Below are positions 1 through 8,941 of a stretch of 64,000 bases of DNA, one piece after another. The position numbers and the translations under genes are program-made. A model generated the notes under the pieces. That model saw nothing but the letters and a program-made list of their open reading frames with translations. It made no database searches and was not told the origin of the DNA. The first letter of the stretch is position 1, and the number at the start of each line of letters is the position of its first letter. Source of the stretch: Catenovulum sediminis (GTDB lineage: Bacteria > Pseudomonadota > Gammaproteobacteria > Enterobacterales > Alteromonadaceae); the NCBI RefSeq assembly GCF_040270295.1, contig NZ_JBELOE010000060.1; one strand, given 5' to 3'.

Positions 1-546
1 AGCTAATAGCCATGCACTAGGGCGCTCTTTATCTGTAATCAGGAAATTAATATCTTTAAGTGCTGGCTCAAAATATTGCCACTTTGTTTGAAATTCATTT
101 ACCGCTTTGTATTCAAGAGCCTTTTTATCTGTTAGCTGGCGCTGTATCGGTAAATGAGACTCAGACAAGCTAAAAACTTTTTCGAATGCCTCATCAGCTT
201 CAGTCAGAATTGAGATTAACTCTGGACGACTATCTAACAATTGCTTGATGGCTGTAAGACTTTGAAAATAATTTCTTTTAGCATTTTCAAATTCTTTTTC
301 ATAATGCTCAAATGACGTATAGGAATCTGTTGTGGCATGCATAGCTACCGCTTTTACTGCGGTTTGCGCGCTTGCAGTTAATTGACCACTTTCTTCCAAC
401 AGCGGAGCAATCGTATCTGCCGCAACATTTAACCCACCAGACATTTTATTTTGCGTATTTAGACCAATTAAAGAAACAATAATTAGCATTAAAACCAGTA
501 ACCCAAACGCAGCCATTATCTGTGCAACTATAGAATTGAGTTTCAT
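1..546 (-). CDS. Membrane signalling protein, probably methyl-accepting chemotaxis protein (N-terminal part only)
   Basis: The reading frame is open from an ATG at 546 to the window edge (182 codons), so only the N-terminus is visible. Residues about 7-28 form one strong transmembrane helix (AQIMAAFGLLVLMLIIVSLI). A polar, alpha-helical, presumably periplasmic stretch rich in A, E, K and Q follows, like the four-helix-bundle sensor domains of chemoreceptors. No HAMP, MCP signalling, kinase or GGDEF domain is in view, so a histidine kinase or diguanylate cyclase is also possible. It starts 20 bp after the stop of a periplasmic sugar-binding protein gene on the same strand, so the two are probably co-transcribed. 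That suggests the binding protein presents its ligand to this sensor. Confidence 0.6.
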   Translation of the reverse strand, partial: MKLNSIVAQIMAAFGLLVLMLIIVSLIGLNTQNKMSGGLNVAADTIAPLLEESGQLTASAQTAVKAVAMHATTDSYTSFEHYEKEFENAKRNYFQSLTAIKQLLDSRPELISILTEADEAFEKVFSLSESHLPIQRQLTDKKALEYKAVNEFQTKWQYFEPALKDINFLITDKERPSAWLLA

Positions 547-566
547 CGACTTCACCTCGTGTAGCG

Positions 567-1802
567 CTATAAGTTATTAACGGCTTGCGACCATTTTTTG
601 TTCCAGTAATCCAATGATTGTTTAAAATCACTGCTGATCAAGATATCGCGAATATAACCGCCTTGCATAAAATCGATTCCTGCCATATTAGTTGTTCTTA
701 TCAATGCGTTACTCGGGCTTTCTGCCTGAACCATTGTCACAACATCCTTTTGATATTCTTGCATTTGGGCAATTTTGGCTTGAGCGGTTTTTTGCGTTGG
801 AATAAACCCGGCTGCATCTGAGAAATCTGACTCCATTAATAAAAATCGTAAGAACGCTTTGGCCGTCGCTGGATTTTTTGAGTATCTACTCACCGCTAAC
901 CCCCAATCGCGATTCAGCAATCCAACTTTCTCTCCCGAATTATCAAAAGGAAATGTCGTAAAACCTATATTATTTGCCTTTGCACCTTTTTGTACTAATT
1001 GTGGTATTAACCAGCTACCCAAAAAGAACATTGCTAGCTCATCTTCAACAAACATAATTTTAGAATTTTCCCACTTGTCACCAATCAAATATGGTTCATT
1101 CCAATTATTTTTATAAATATCCGAGGCGATCTTCAAAGATGTTCCATAAGGTTTATTAGTGGAGAATGGCTTTCGATCTGTTAACATCTGCGTATGATAG
1201 GCACCATTTCTGGCAACCACCATAGGCGCTTTGTCCCATTGCTGCAACGGCCATCCAGAGCCTATATTTAACGCAATGGGTATGACCCCATTGTCCTTAA
1301 ATATCTGGCACACATGATAAAATTCTTTTAGCGTCGTGGGGGGTTGTACATTATATTTTTTAAAAAGAGACTTGTTATAAACTAACCCCTCAGCAATCAC
1401 ACCTTGCGAATAAGCATACTCTTTTCCGTTGTGCTCCCAAGCATTAGAAAAGTAAAGTTCTTCACCTATTTGCATATCATTCAGTGGCAAAAAATAATTT
1501 GAATATGCATCTTTGGGGATATGTTCTGGTATGAGGGTTAAATCACCATATGCCCGAGATTCAAACAAGGCGGGTGCCTCACTGTTAAAATTTTGTGTAC
1601 GAAGGAGTTTAATTTGCCCAACATTAGGATGTTTTTGTTTGAACTTCGCAATCGCCTTGGCGTACCACCCATTGTCGATCAACGAAGACATATTGGTTAC
1701 TATTGTCAAGTTTCCTTTAACAGCAGCCATTAAAGGCGCCTGCATTAATGTCAACACGCAAAGTATATAGATAGAACATCTCAGTTGTCTTAACAAAGCC
1801 AC
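567..1802 (-). CDS. Extracellular solute-binding protein family 1, sugar type, without ABC permeases
   Basis: The 411-residue product has an N-terminal signal peptide (hydrophobic residues about 8-26, likely cleavage after LMAA) and the look of MalE/UgpB-class binding proteins: an early LTIVTN strand, a middle ALNIGSGWPLQQWDK segment, and GSWLIPQ and NRDWGLAVSRYSKNP near the C-terminal half. Such proteins bind oligosaccharides in the periplasm. No permease or ATPase gene is nearby; the next gene downstream encodes a membrane sensor. The start is uncertain: GTG at 1802 lies directly against the GAGGGG sequence, while TTG at codon 3 has a 6-base spacing from it and may be the real start. A role in sugar sensing rather than uptake is inference. 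Confidence 0.8.
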   Translation of the reverse strand: MALLRQLRCSIYILCVLTLMQAPLMAAVKGNLTIVTNMSSLIDNGWYAKAIAKFKQKHPNVGQIKLLRTQNFNSEAPALFESRAYGDLTLIPEHIPKDAYSNYFLPLNDMQIGEELYFSNAWEHNGKEYAYSQGVIAEGLVYNKSLFKKYNVQPPTTLKEFYHVCQIFKDNGVIPIALNIGSGWPLQQWDKAPMVVARNGAYHTQMLTDRKPFSTNKPYGTSLKIASDIYKNNWNEPYLIGDKWENSKIMFVEDELAMFFLGSWLIPQLVQKGAKANNIGFTTFPFDNSGEKVGLLNRDWGLAVSRYSKNPATAKAFLRFLLMESDFSDAAGFIPTQKTAQAKIAQMQEYQKDVVTMVQAESPSNALIRTTNMAGIDFMQGGYIRDILISSDFKQSLDYWNKKWSQAVNNL

Positions 1803-1940
1803 CCCCTCAAAAAATGTTAATTTATCAATCGATTTGTAAAACTATAGTAAATAAATTCAACAAATACAGTGAAACCACAGATTAAATATACCACCGGCAC
1901 TTTATAGCTAAGCATTAAATTTGGCATTATTTCTTATATA

Positions 1941-1976
1941 GAAAAAACTTCGCAGTCCGTTTAGCACTGCGAAGTT
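1941..1976 (-). terminator. Intrinsic terminator of the GH130-epimerase-GH5 operon
   Basis: A perfect 11-bp stem (AACTTCGCAGT / ACTGCGAAGTT, 1946-1956 and 1966-1976) with a 9-base loop is followed on the minus strand by six T residues. It lies 28 bp after the GH5 stop codon, as expected for a Rho-independent terminator. Confidence 0.9.
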
Positions 1977-2004
1977 CTGTCAGACGTCAAAATGCGGGCT
2001 CGCT

Positions 2005-3492
2005 TTAATTACACTCAACTGCATATTGACCGGTTGTGACCTTTTGCACATTAGATGCAGCCGATTCGCCAGTTTCATTTTGTGCAAATACTCGATAGTA
2101 ATAAGTGGTATCGGGTTTCGCATCACCATCACAAAACAGCGTATGTTTTTGCGGATCGAATTTATTCATACCATCACTAATACCACCGGCGATTGTCTGC
2201 CAGTCTGAGGTGGCAGATACCGAGCGTTCTATTCGGTAGCTACGACCAACAGGCGCGCCCATCCAACGAATATCAGCAACATTTGTTATCTGTCTTAAAA
2301 TAGGTGCTTCAGGTACAGGGAGTGGCATAAATTTTTCGCCCATCATATCTGCAGCCGCTTTACGTGCGATATTCACGACATCAATTTCTTCGTTAAAGGC
2401 TCCTTCTTTAAAACCGGGTATGTGGTAGCTATAGTATTTTGAGCCGCCCTCGTTATGCCAATAAAATCCACCGTTGTGGCGATGGCCGCGAAATCCCCAA
2501 ATAAATGCACCAACGGCTTTAGCGCCTTTGTATTCTGAGTTCACAGCAGCATCCATTATTGCTTTAAGCTTATCTGAAGGCTGTAGCCCAAATTCACCAA
2601 TCAAATATGGTTTTCGACCATCTATAGTTTTTAAATCAGCTAGGACCGTTTGTGGGTTATTATTTCCAACATTGGTGTAATAGTGATTCGACACCATATC
2701 GACATTAGGATCTTGTAACGCAAACTCATTTATCCGCGTGTAGGTGCCATCTAAAACCAATTGATTAGGAGCTAAGGCCTTAATAAAAGCAGATGTTTTA
2801 GCCAGAAAAAGCTCATCCGTATCTTTTAATTCGTTGCCAGTTTCCCACGCCATAATGGCTTTTTCTTCGCTGTATAAACGCCCGGTAAATGTATTTCGGC
2901 GCGTTATTACTTGCCTAATAATATGCTGGTATGCTTTATAGGTTTGACTATATATGTCATAAAAGTCATCTTCACTTTCGTTATAAAAAGCAGCCAGTTG
3001 TTCACGCCCGCCCCACCATTTCCAGTGGTCAATAAAAGGCAGAATTAATCTTAATTTGTGTTGGTCTGCCAATGCTATCATGCGATCGTAAATACGCATG
3101 GCTTCTTCATTTAAACGCGGCATTTCACCGGCTGACAATGGTTTGAGTATGTGCGTTTCGCGGCCACATGCTTTATCAGCAGAATGTTCAACTGACAATA
3201 CATAAATGCGCATCGCTTTGTGGTTAGTGCGCACCAGCGCTTTAATCCAGTTTTCTTGCTCGTCTGCTGTGGGCCATTTAAAATGCTGACCCCATCCGCG
3301 TGGATCGGCTTTACAAACACCTTTCGCATCATCTTCGATGCGGTGCAATTCGGGTGCGTGAATACCCGCAAAGCGAAATTCGCGCTCTCCGTCCATCAAT
3401 TTATGCCCGTCTCGGGTAATAAAATTTTCAAACGCTGTTACAGGGGCCGAAATCATTAATATTGCAACTGCGATAAGTCGAGTTAATTTCAT
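2005..3492 (-). CDS. Glycoside hydrolase family 5, beta-mannanase or mannosidase type, with C-terminal fibronectin III domain
   Basis: The 495-residue product has a signal peptide (about residues 1-20, APVTA) and a GH5 TIM barrel. The acid/base glutamate is E221 in WETGNEL, and the nucleophile is E300 in YLIGEFGL. The aromatic run HWKWWGG near residue 157 fits a sugar-binding cleft. Residues about 395-490 look like a fibronectin type III domain ending in YYYRVFAQNETGES. GH5 members in such loci cleave beta-1,4-mannan or mannooligosaccharides. The export signal places it in the periplasm or outside. The ATG overlaps the stop codon of the epimerase gene (TGATG), so translation is coupled. Endo- versus exo-action cannot be told from sequence. 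Confidence 0.85.
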   Translation of the reverse strand: MKLTRLIAVAILMISAPVTAFENFITRDGHKLMDGEREFRFAGIHAPELHRIEDDAKGVCKADPRGWGQHFKWPTADEQENWIKALVRTNHKAMRIYVLSVEHSADKACGRETHILKPLSAGEMPRLNEEAMRIYDRMIALADQHKLRLILPFIDHWKWWGGREQLAAFYNESEDDFYDIYSQTYKAYQHIIRQVITRRNTFTGRLYSEEKAIMAWETGNELKDTDELFLAKTSAFIKALAPNQLVLDGTYTRINEFALQDPNVDMVSNHYYTNVGNNNPQTVLADLKTIDGRKPYLIGEFGLQPSDKLKAIMDAAVNSEYKGAKAVGAFIWGFRGHRHNGGFYWHNEGGSKYYSYHIPGFKEGAFNEEIDVVNIARKAAADMMGEKFMPLPVPEAPILRQITNVADIRWMGAPVGRSYRIERSVSATSDWQTIAGGISDGMNKFDPQKHTLFCDGDAKPDTTYYYRVFAQNETGESAASNVQKVTTGQYAVECN

Positions 3493-4715
3493 CAGTGAGT
3501 CTCCAGTTGACCGGTTAGAACTTTGATTACTTCCATCATGGCTCTACCATTATGGTATGGGGCTTTCCAAAACCCAGCTTTGTAAGTGTTATAGTCGGCA
3601 TCCTGATCACGCGTTGCCAACCAGTGCCATTCGCCTAAAGCCCTGTCTATATGAAACTCTTTAGTGAACGACCAAATATTGTTAAATACTTGCCAATATG
3701 CGGTGTCGCCTGTTAATTGGTAAGTATATAAAAACCCAACCATGGCTTCGGCTTGAACCCACCAACAACTTTCTTGGTGTTTAATGGCTTTGCCAATATC
3801 ATATTCATCACAGACCTGCCCTTGATCACCTAAACCTTCAGTCAATGTCGTTTTAGCGACAGCTAAAACCAGTGGTTTAACCCGATTCATCACTAACGGA
3901 TCGTTTAATGCAACCAGTGCTTCATACAACAGCCAACTACATTCGATGTCATGACCATATGAAAATGTTTTTGAATGGTCTTGCCAATCAACATCCATAA
4001 ATAAGCGTAGGTGGTTATTTGCTTTATTGATAATAGTACCATCAAAAAAATCGACTAAACGTCGCAAAGCTAACGCACTTTCCGCTGTCGGTTTAACCAT
4101 ATGTAAGGTCGCATAAGCTTCCATTACATGTAGATGCGTATTTTGCGTTTTAGGTAAGTTGTCGTCTTTTTCGCTTAAACGAAAATCGCCGATGTCTCCC
4201 CATTTGCGATCAAAGGCTTCTAAATAGCCGCCTTTTTCATCGTCATGGCAGTATTTCTGTAAAATTTGAAAGTATTCATAGGCTTTTTCAATCGCTTGCT
4301 GATTACCGGTTAATTTGTAATAAGCACATAGTCCGTAAATGGCAAATGACTGAGCATAAGTTTGTTTTTTACTGTCCTTTACGTGTCCATCTGCGGTTAA
4401 TGACCAATACACCCCGCCATATTCAGCATCGTGAAAGTATTTTGTTATATATTGAAATGCCCGATGTGCTGCAGCTTTATATTCGGGTTTATCTATATAC
4501 TGACAAACCTCACTAAAAAACCACAATATTCTGGCATGCATAACAATACCTTTATCTGCTGAAGCCACAGCAGTGCCATCTGCTTCTACCTGGCCATAAA
4601 ATCCACCATTTTTTTCATCTATGGTATTTTTTACCCACCAGTCAGCAATATTACCGAGCTCATCTCTAAACTCGGCAACTAAGCTGGCAATTTCCGGCTT
4701 GTTAAACAAAGACAT
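3492..4715 (-). CDS. Cellobiose/mannobiose 2-epimerase (AGE family)
   Basis: The 407-residue protein belongs to the N-acylglucosamine 2-epimerase superfamily, (alpha/alpha)6 barrel, cellobiose 2-epimerase branch. Histidines expected at the active site are visible in THLHVMEAYA, SYGHDIECSW and KAPYHNGRAM. There is no signal peptide, so it is cytoplasmic. Known members convert beta-1,4-mannobiose into mannosyl-glucose, the substrate of the GH130 phosphorylase encoded immediately upstream. Its start overlaps that gene's stop (TAATG), and its stop overlaps the GH5 start, so the three genes are translationally coupled. Mannobiose as the substrate is inferred from this context. Confidence 0.9.
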   Translation of the reverse strand: MSLFNKPEIASLVAEFRDELGNIADWWVKNTIDEKNGGFYGQVEADGTAVASADKGIVMHARILWFFSEVCQYIDKPEYKAAAHRAFQYITKYFHDAEYGGVYWSLTADGHVKDSKKQTYAQSFAIYGLCAYYKLTGNQQAIEKAYEYFQILQKYCHDDEKGGYLEAFDRKWGDIGDFRLSEKDDNLPKTQNTHLHVMEAYATLHMVKPTAESALALRRLVDFFDGTIINKANNHLRLFMDVDWQDHSKTFSYGHDIECSWLLYEALVALNDPLVMNRVKPLVLAVAKTTLTEGLGDQGQVCDEYDIGKAIKHQESCWWVQAEAMVGFLYTYQLTGDTAYWQVFNNIWSFTKEFHIDRALGEWHWLATRDQDADYNTYKAGFWKAPYHNGRAMMEVIKVLTGQLETH

Positions 4716-5890
4716 TAGATTGATTCCAAAACGGCTAGGTTTCGATTGATTAATGCATTTCGCACTTCAACCGACGCCGCTGAGCGAAGACCATCTTCCG
4801 GCGTATTTTTCACATAATCAATCAACTTATCTAAAGTTGTTGTAGCAACGTGCATACGGGTATCCGACGATGCGTAATAAATATTCACATCTTTGCCATT
4901 TAGCGTCCAACCATTGGCAAATACGACATTGGATACATCACCCACTCGTTCTTCACCTTCTGGTGCAATAAAGTGGCCTGCAGGTGCATGTTTAATCACC
5001 CAAGGTTTATCTAACTCTGTCATAAACATATATAATACGTAGCGCAAACCGGCTGCAGTGTTTCGCACACCATGGGCTAAATGCAACCACCCTTCATCGG
5101 TTTTAATGGGTGCCGGGCCTTGCCCATTTTTGATTTCTTTAATGGTATGGTAAGCCTTGTTGTCGATAATGACTTCTTCTTTAATTTCAGCATTTTCCAT
5201 CGAGTCACATAAACCCCAACCAATACCACCACCTTTGCCGACACTGATAAAACCATCTTGAGGACGGGTATACAACGCGTATTTGCCATCAACAAACTCA
5301 GGGTGCAAAACAACATTGCGCTGTTGACCAGAATAGGTAATTAAGTCAGGTAAACGCTCCCAGTTCACTAAATCTTTGGTACGTGCAATACCGCACTGCG
5401 CTTCAGCGGCAGATAAGTCATCCGGGAAGTTTTCGTCTTTTCTCTCAGTGCAAAATAACCCGTAAATATATCCATCTTGGTGCTGAGTTAATCGCATATC
5501 ATAAATATTTGTATCCGCTCTTTCTGTTTCCGGCATGGTGATTGGATGTGACCAGAACCTAAAATTATCGACACCGGTTTCACTTTCAGCGACAGCAAAA
5601 AATGATTTACGATCATCTCCTTCTACCCGCACAACCAATAAGTATTTACCGTTCAGATAAATAGCACCTGAGTTTAAAGTTGCATTAATACCCTGTCTTT
5701 CTAATAAATAAGGATTGCTCTTTTCGTTTAAATCAAAACGCCAATAAACCGGTACGTGCTCACGCGTAATTATCGGGTTTTCCCAACGTTGGTATATTCT
5801 GTTACCACCCGTTTTTGCTTTGTTTGGTTTAATTAATAAACTTTCTTGCGCAGAAATCAAAGCTTTGACTTGCTGAATGTATGAACTCAT
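4715..5890 (-). CDS. 4-O-beta-D-mannosyl-D-glucose phosphorylase (GH130)
   Basis: The 391-residue length and motifs (GGNRIYQRWENPII at the N-terminus, LNSGAIYLNGKYLLVVRVEG, GWLHLAHGVRNTAAGLRY, DTRMHVATTTLDKL) match GH130 subfamily 1. These cytoplasmic enzymes use phosphate to split mannosyl-glucose into alpha-mannose-1-phosphate and glucose, saving one ATP. It is the first gene of a tightly coupled three-gene set with the epimerase and GH5. A Shine-Dalgarno AAGGGG lies 5 bases before the ATG. A LacI-type operator half-site lies 14 bp upstream of the start. Mannose-1-phosphate would need a phosphomannomutase, which is not in the window. Confidence 0.93.
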   Translation of the reverse strand: MSSYIQQVKALISAQESLLIKPNKAKTGGNRIYQRWENPIITREHVPVYWRFDLNEKSNPYLLERQGINATLNSGAIYLNGKYLLVVRVEGDDRKSFFAVAESETGVDNFRFWSHPITMPETERADTNIYDMRLTQHQDGYIYGLFCTERKDENFPDDLSAAEAQCGIARTKDLVNWERLPDLITYSGQQRNVVLHPEFVDGKYALYTRPQDGFISVGKGGGIGWGLCDSMENAEIKEEVIIDNKAYHTIKEIKNGQGPAPIKTDEGWLHLAHGVRNTAAGLRYVLYMFMTELDKPWVIKHAPAGHFIAPEGEERVGDVSNVVFANGWTLNGKDVNIYYASSDTRMHVATTTLDKLIDYVKNTPEDGLRSAASVEVRNALINRNLAVLESI

Positions 5891-5903
5891 GTTGACCCCT
5901 TAA

Positions 5904-5917
5904 TAATACCGGTTACA
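5904..5917. promoter_or_regulatory. Putative LacI operator before the GH130 gene
   Basis: TAATACCGGTTACA: the right half is perfect and the left half degenerate relative to the palindrome TGTAACCGGTTACA. It lies in the 74-bp gap between the transporter and GH130 genes, so this operon may have its own regulated promoter. Confidence 0.55.
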
Positions 5918-5964
5918 AATCGATTAATAATTTGTCTTAATTTAAAATAAAATATAGTTTCTAA

Positions 5965-7353
5965 TTAGCCTTCTGCACGTCGGGCATACAGCTCTTGATT
6001 AACTTGCTGCATATAATCGTCAGTCAATCGATAGAAAATCATAAATAATGCTGAAATCATAGCCCCTATGGCGGGTAAAAAACTGACCATGTAACGCAAA
6101 CCTTCTTTGGCGACATCGGTCTGTTCAACGTTGGCAACGTAGCCAAAATATGCCAATGTCCAGCCGGTTAATGCCCCCCCTAATGTCCACCCCATTTTTT
6201 GTGCAAATGAAGAGGATGAAAAGATTAATCCGGTTGTTCTCCGACCCGTTGTATATTCAGAATAATCTGCAATATCCGCATACATTGACCACAACAATGG
6301 AAAAATAATACCAGCACAGGCGCTGATCACCACCTGCAACATTAAAATAAGTGTTAATTGTCCTTCATCTAAAAAATAAAACAAACAGCTTAAAATGGCG
6401 GCAGAAAACATTGCATACATGAAGGTGTTGCGCTTACCAAGTCTTTTAGAGATAGGTTGTGCCAATACCACCCCGATGATATTTGACGCCTGTCCTAAAA
6501 CTAAATAAACCGTCGTAATACCAAAACTTAGCCCCAGAAACGACCACTCTGGTGATTGGATATAATATTTAAAATAATAAACTGAAGCACCATCACGCAT
6601 GCTATTAAAGATTAAAGTTGCCAATGCTGCACCCAATAAAATAAACCAGGGTTTATTGGTTGCTAAGTTTTTAAAATCTTTTTTAAGTGAGCTTTGTTGT
6701 GTTGCCGGCGGTTGAATGCGCTCTTTTGTCCAAGCGAATGTAAAATAAAACAAAATTGCGGCAATACAGCCGTACACCACCATAGTTAACATCCAACCCG
6801 TCTGCGGATCCGGTGTTTCGGTTAAATGGGTAAAAAACTGAGTTAACGGATCGATAAGCACAAACGCAAAGATACTACCGGCAAATGCCAACACCATTCT
6901 GTATGAAGCAAGCTGTGTTCTATCGTCGCTGTTTGCAGACATTACGCCTAATAACGCGCCATAAGGTACATTCACAGCGGTATACGCCATCATCATCAGT
7001 GTATAAGTGCAATATGCATACACTAGTTTAGCTTCGTTTGACCAATCTGGCGTGGTAAAAGTTAACACGCCGATTAAAGCAAAGGGTATTGCCCCCCACA
7101 ATAAATAGGGTCTGAACTTACCCCAGCGTGTATTGGTTCTGTCTGCGACAATGCCCATAATTGGGTCGTTTGCAGTATCCCAAATACGTGTGACTAAAAA
7201 CATAGTACCGACTGCGGCTGCTGAGATCCCAAAAACATCAGTGTAAAATATCATCAGGTAGACAGAGAACATCTTCCAAAACATCGAAGAGGCAAAATCG
7301 CCAAAACCATATCCTAATTTTTCTTTAAATTTTAACTGCTGTGTTTCATTCAT
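5965..7353 (-). CDS. GPH-family sugar:cation symporter (MFS), probably manno-oligosaccharide uptake
   Basis: The 462-residue protein has about 12 hydrophobic segments and the glycoside-pentoside-hexuronide (MelB/XynB-like) signature: KLGYGFGDFASSMFW at the N-terminus, DTANDPIMGIVADRT in loop 2-3, GKFRPYLLWGAIPF, and SMYADIADYSEYTTGRR late in the protein. Members couple disaccharide or glycoside uptake to Na+ or H+ across the inner membrane. Its place directly upstream of the mannobiose epimerase and phosphorylase genes suggests it imports mannobiose or short mannooligosaccharides. A near-perfect LacI operator lies 52 bp upstream of the start. Confidence 0.88.
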   Translation of the reverse strand: MNETQQLKFKEKLGYGFGDFASSMFWKMFSVYLMIFYTDVFGISAAAVGTMFLVTRIWDTANDPIMGIVADRTNTRWGKFRPYLLWGAIPFALIGVLTFTTPDWSNEAKLVYAYCTYTLMMMAYTAVNVPYGALLGVMSANSDDRTQLASYRMVLAFAGSIFAFVLIDPLTQFFTHLTETPDPQTGWMLTMVVYGCIAAILFYFTFAWTKERIQPPATQQSSLKKDFKNLATNKPWFILLGAALATLIFNSMRDGASVYYFKYYIQSPEWSFLGLSFGITTVYLVLGQASNIIGVVLAQPISKRLGKRNTFMYAMFSAAILSCLFYFLDEGQLTLILMLQVVISACAGIIFPLLWSMYADIADYSEYTTGRRTTGLIFSSSSFAQKMGWTLGGALTGWTLAYFGYVANVEQTDVAKEGLRYMVSFLPAIGAMISALFMIFYRLTDDYMQQVNQELYARRAEG

Positions 7354-7404
7354 AAATTTGCTCTACATTCGATGGAAAACCAATACCAAGTGTGAAAACC
7401 AAAT

Positions 7405-7418
7405 TGTATCCGGTTACA
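7405..7418. promoter_or_regulatory. Putative LacI operator before the GPH transporter
   Basis: TGTATCCGGTTACA matches the palindrome TGTAACCGGTTACA at 13 of 14 positions. It is identical to a site at 28475-28488 before the interrupted TonB receptor gene. Confidence 0.75.
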
Positions 7419-7588
7419 TAGGTAAGATATTAGCACAACTTTTTGGATAAGTAACAGCAAAAAAAGTGAAAATGTACATTTTTATTACATTGCTTGCTTA
7501 ACTGAAAAGAAGAATTCGCCACCTAGTATATAAAAAGTAATTTAAATTCATAAAGTTAGCTTGTTTTAAAGCAACCTTCTGTCCAAAT

Positions 7589-8692
7589 TCAACCTTCTTT
7601 AGGCGGAAAAACGTTAAAATAATGTTTAGTCCGCTGTAAATTTAGAAAAACAGATAAAGATGAGAAGTCTAGCTTACTCCAAGCTTTAAAATGCAGTAAT
7701 GTTTCATCCAGCTTATCGCGGGTTATTAAGCCAAAATCCAAGGGGAATTGAACCCCATTATCAATCTCAGCAAAGTCTCTTTTATTGGCGTGATCAAATA
7801 ACAATACAAGACCTAAAGCCCCTGTAACGCTGTGCCCACCAACAACTGCGTGTAATTCTCCAGCCTGTAACGCAGCAAAAGTTTGTGGTGTAAAATTAAC
7901 GGTGCCGATACTGATGTTTGATTGTCTGCCAAGTGTTTCGATGGCGCTGGTACTTCCTTGTGCAATGCGGTGTCCTGCCGTCCATATTACATTTGTGTTT
8001 GGAAAGCGTGTTAATAATTTAGTCGTTTTATAAAAACCATCGGTTTCGGTCCAGTCGGTTGGAATTATTTGTTGTAAATGCGTGTTGCCAGCGGCAACGA
8101 CTTGTTTCAAACCAGCAATTCTGTTTTCACTTTCACTATGTTGTTTACTACCTGCCAGCGCGACGACATAAGTATCAGAATAGGTATCAGAATAGGTATC
8201 AGACTCATTCTGCTGTGTTTGCAACGCTTCCATAAGCCGGCGTCCCGCTTGCACATTGTTACCAAATATGTGCCCTAACCAATACTTAAATTTTTCGCGT
8301 GGTTTTTTATAACTATCCACTTCGTTTGGCGGTATTTCACCAGATATCATTAAGGAAGGTATTTTCAATGATTCCAACTTGACGAGTGTTTTATAGCTGA
8401 TTAAACCAGGTAATGGCGTGAAAATAACATAATCAGGTTTAGGCGACATCGCTTCGATTTGACGCATTTTAGCAATTTGTTCGCGAAAATTATCGTCATG
8501 CTGGTCATACAAAATTGAAAGGTTTACATGCAAATCATTTGCTGCTTTTTGCATATGCGTTTGCACTTGTGTCCAATAGGTACACTGGGTGGTTTGTTTA
8601 CATGGGCTTAAATAAACAATATTTAGCGCCTCTGCAGGTGCACACAGTATAGTTGCAATGGCGATTAATATACTAACGCAACAGGTTTTCAT
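7589..8692 (-). CDS. Periplasmic type I sugar-binding protein without cognate permeases
   Basis: The 367-residue product has a signal peptide (cleavage near AEA-LN, residue 22) and the fold pattern of the periplasmic-binding/LacI superfamily (LNIVYLSPCKQ, KPDYVIFTPLP, VVALAGSKQHSESENRIAGLK, VIWTAGHRIAQGST, LHAVVGGHSVTGALGLVLL). No helix-turn-helix or membrane domain is present. It would bind a sugar or related small ligand in the periplasm. No ABC transporter genes are adjacent. It lies divergent from the lacI gene, with a shared intergenic region containing an operator-like site. Residues about 165-176 are a SDTY repeat encoded by a 12-bp tandem repeat. Its partner is unknown; a sensor kinase or chemoreceptor encoded elsewhere is possible. 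Confidence 0.75.
   Translation of the reverse strand: MKTCCVSILIAIATILCAPAEALNIVYLSPCKQTTQCTYWTQVQTHMQKAANDLHVNLSILYDQHDDNFREQIAKMRQIEAMSPKPDYVIFTPLPGLISYKTLVKLESLKIPSLMISGEIPPNEVDSYKKPREKFKYWLGHIFGNNVQAGRRLMEALQTQQNESDTYSDTYSDTYVVALAGSKQHSESENRIAGLKQVVAAGNTHLQQIIPTDWTETDGFYKTTKLLTRFPNTNVIWTAGHRIAQGSTSAIETLGRQSNISIGTVNFTPQTFAALQAGELHAVVGGHSVTGALGLVLLFDHANKRDFAEIDNGVQFPLDFGLITRDKLDETLLHFKAWSKLDFSSLSVFLNLQRTKHYFNVFPPKEG
8172..8203. repeat. 12-bp tandem repeat inside the binding-protein gene
   Basis: GTATCAGAATAG occurs twice exactly (8172-8183, 8184-8195) and a third time in part (8196-8203). It encodes SDTY repeats in frame, so copy-number change would not break the protein. Confidence 0.85.
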
Positions 8693-8818
8693 CTAATTTT
8701 CAGTTTTTAAACATCATAAATTTAGTGTATGCCAGTATGCGAAAAAGTCTAATTCTATTCCATCGATTCTTAAAGCGCTTAAATTAGAGCAATTTTCACT
8801 ATCTAACCGAGCACATAG

Positions 8819-8832
8819 AGAAACCGGTTTAC
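8819..8832. promoter_or_regulatory. Weak LacI operator-like site between the binding-protein gene and lacI
   Basis: The perfect palindrome AAACCGGTTT (8821-8830... centre 8825/8826) keeps the core AACCGGTT of the other sites but loses the flanking TGT/ACA. It lies in the divergent promoter region, about 110 bp before the lacI start, and could serve autoregulation. Confidence 0.4.
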
Positions 8833-8941
8833 ACCTGATTAATACAGGTTCTCCAAAGGATAATTTTATATAGCATTACATTTGTTTCTTTGTTAAATTC
8901 TTATGAATAGAGATCAGTAGATAACAACAACGGAAATAACT

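Noticed and set aside
8766..8782. AAGCGCTT palindrome upstream of lacI as an alternative operator
   Set aside because: The perfect part is only 8 bp, and it is not repeated before the other mannan genes.
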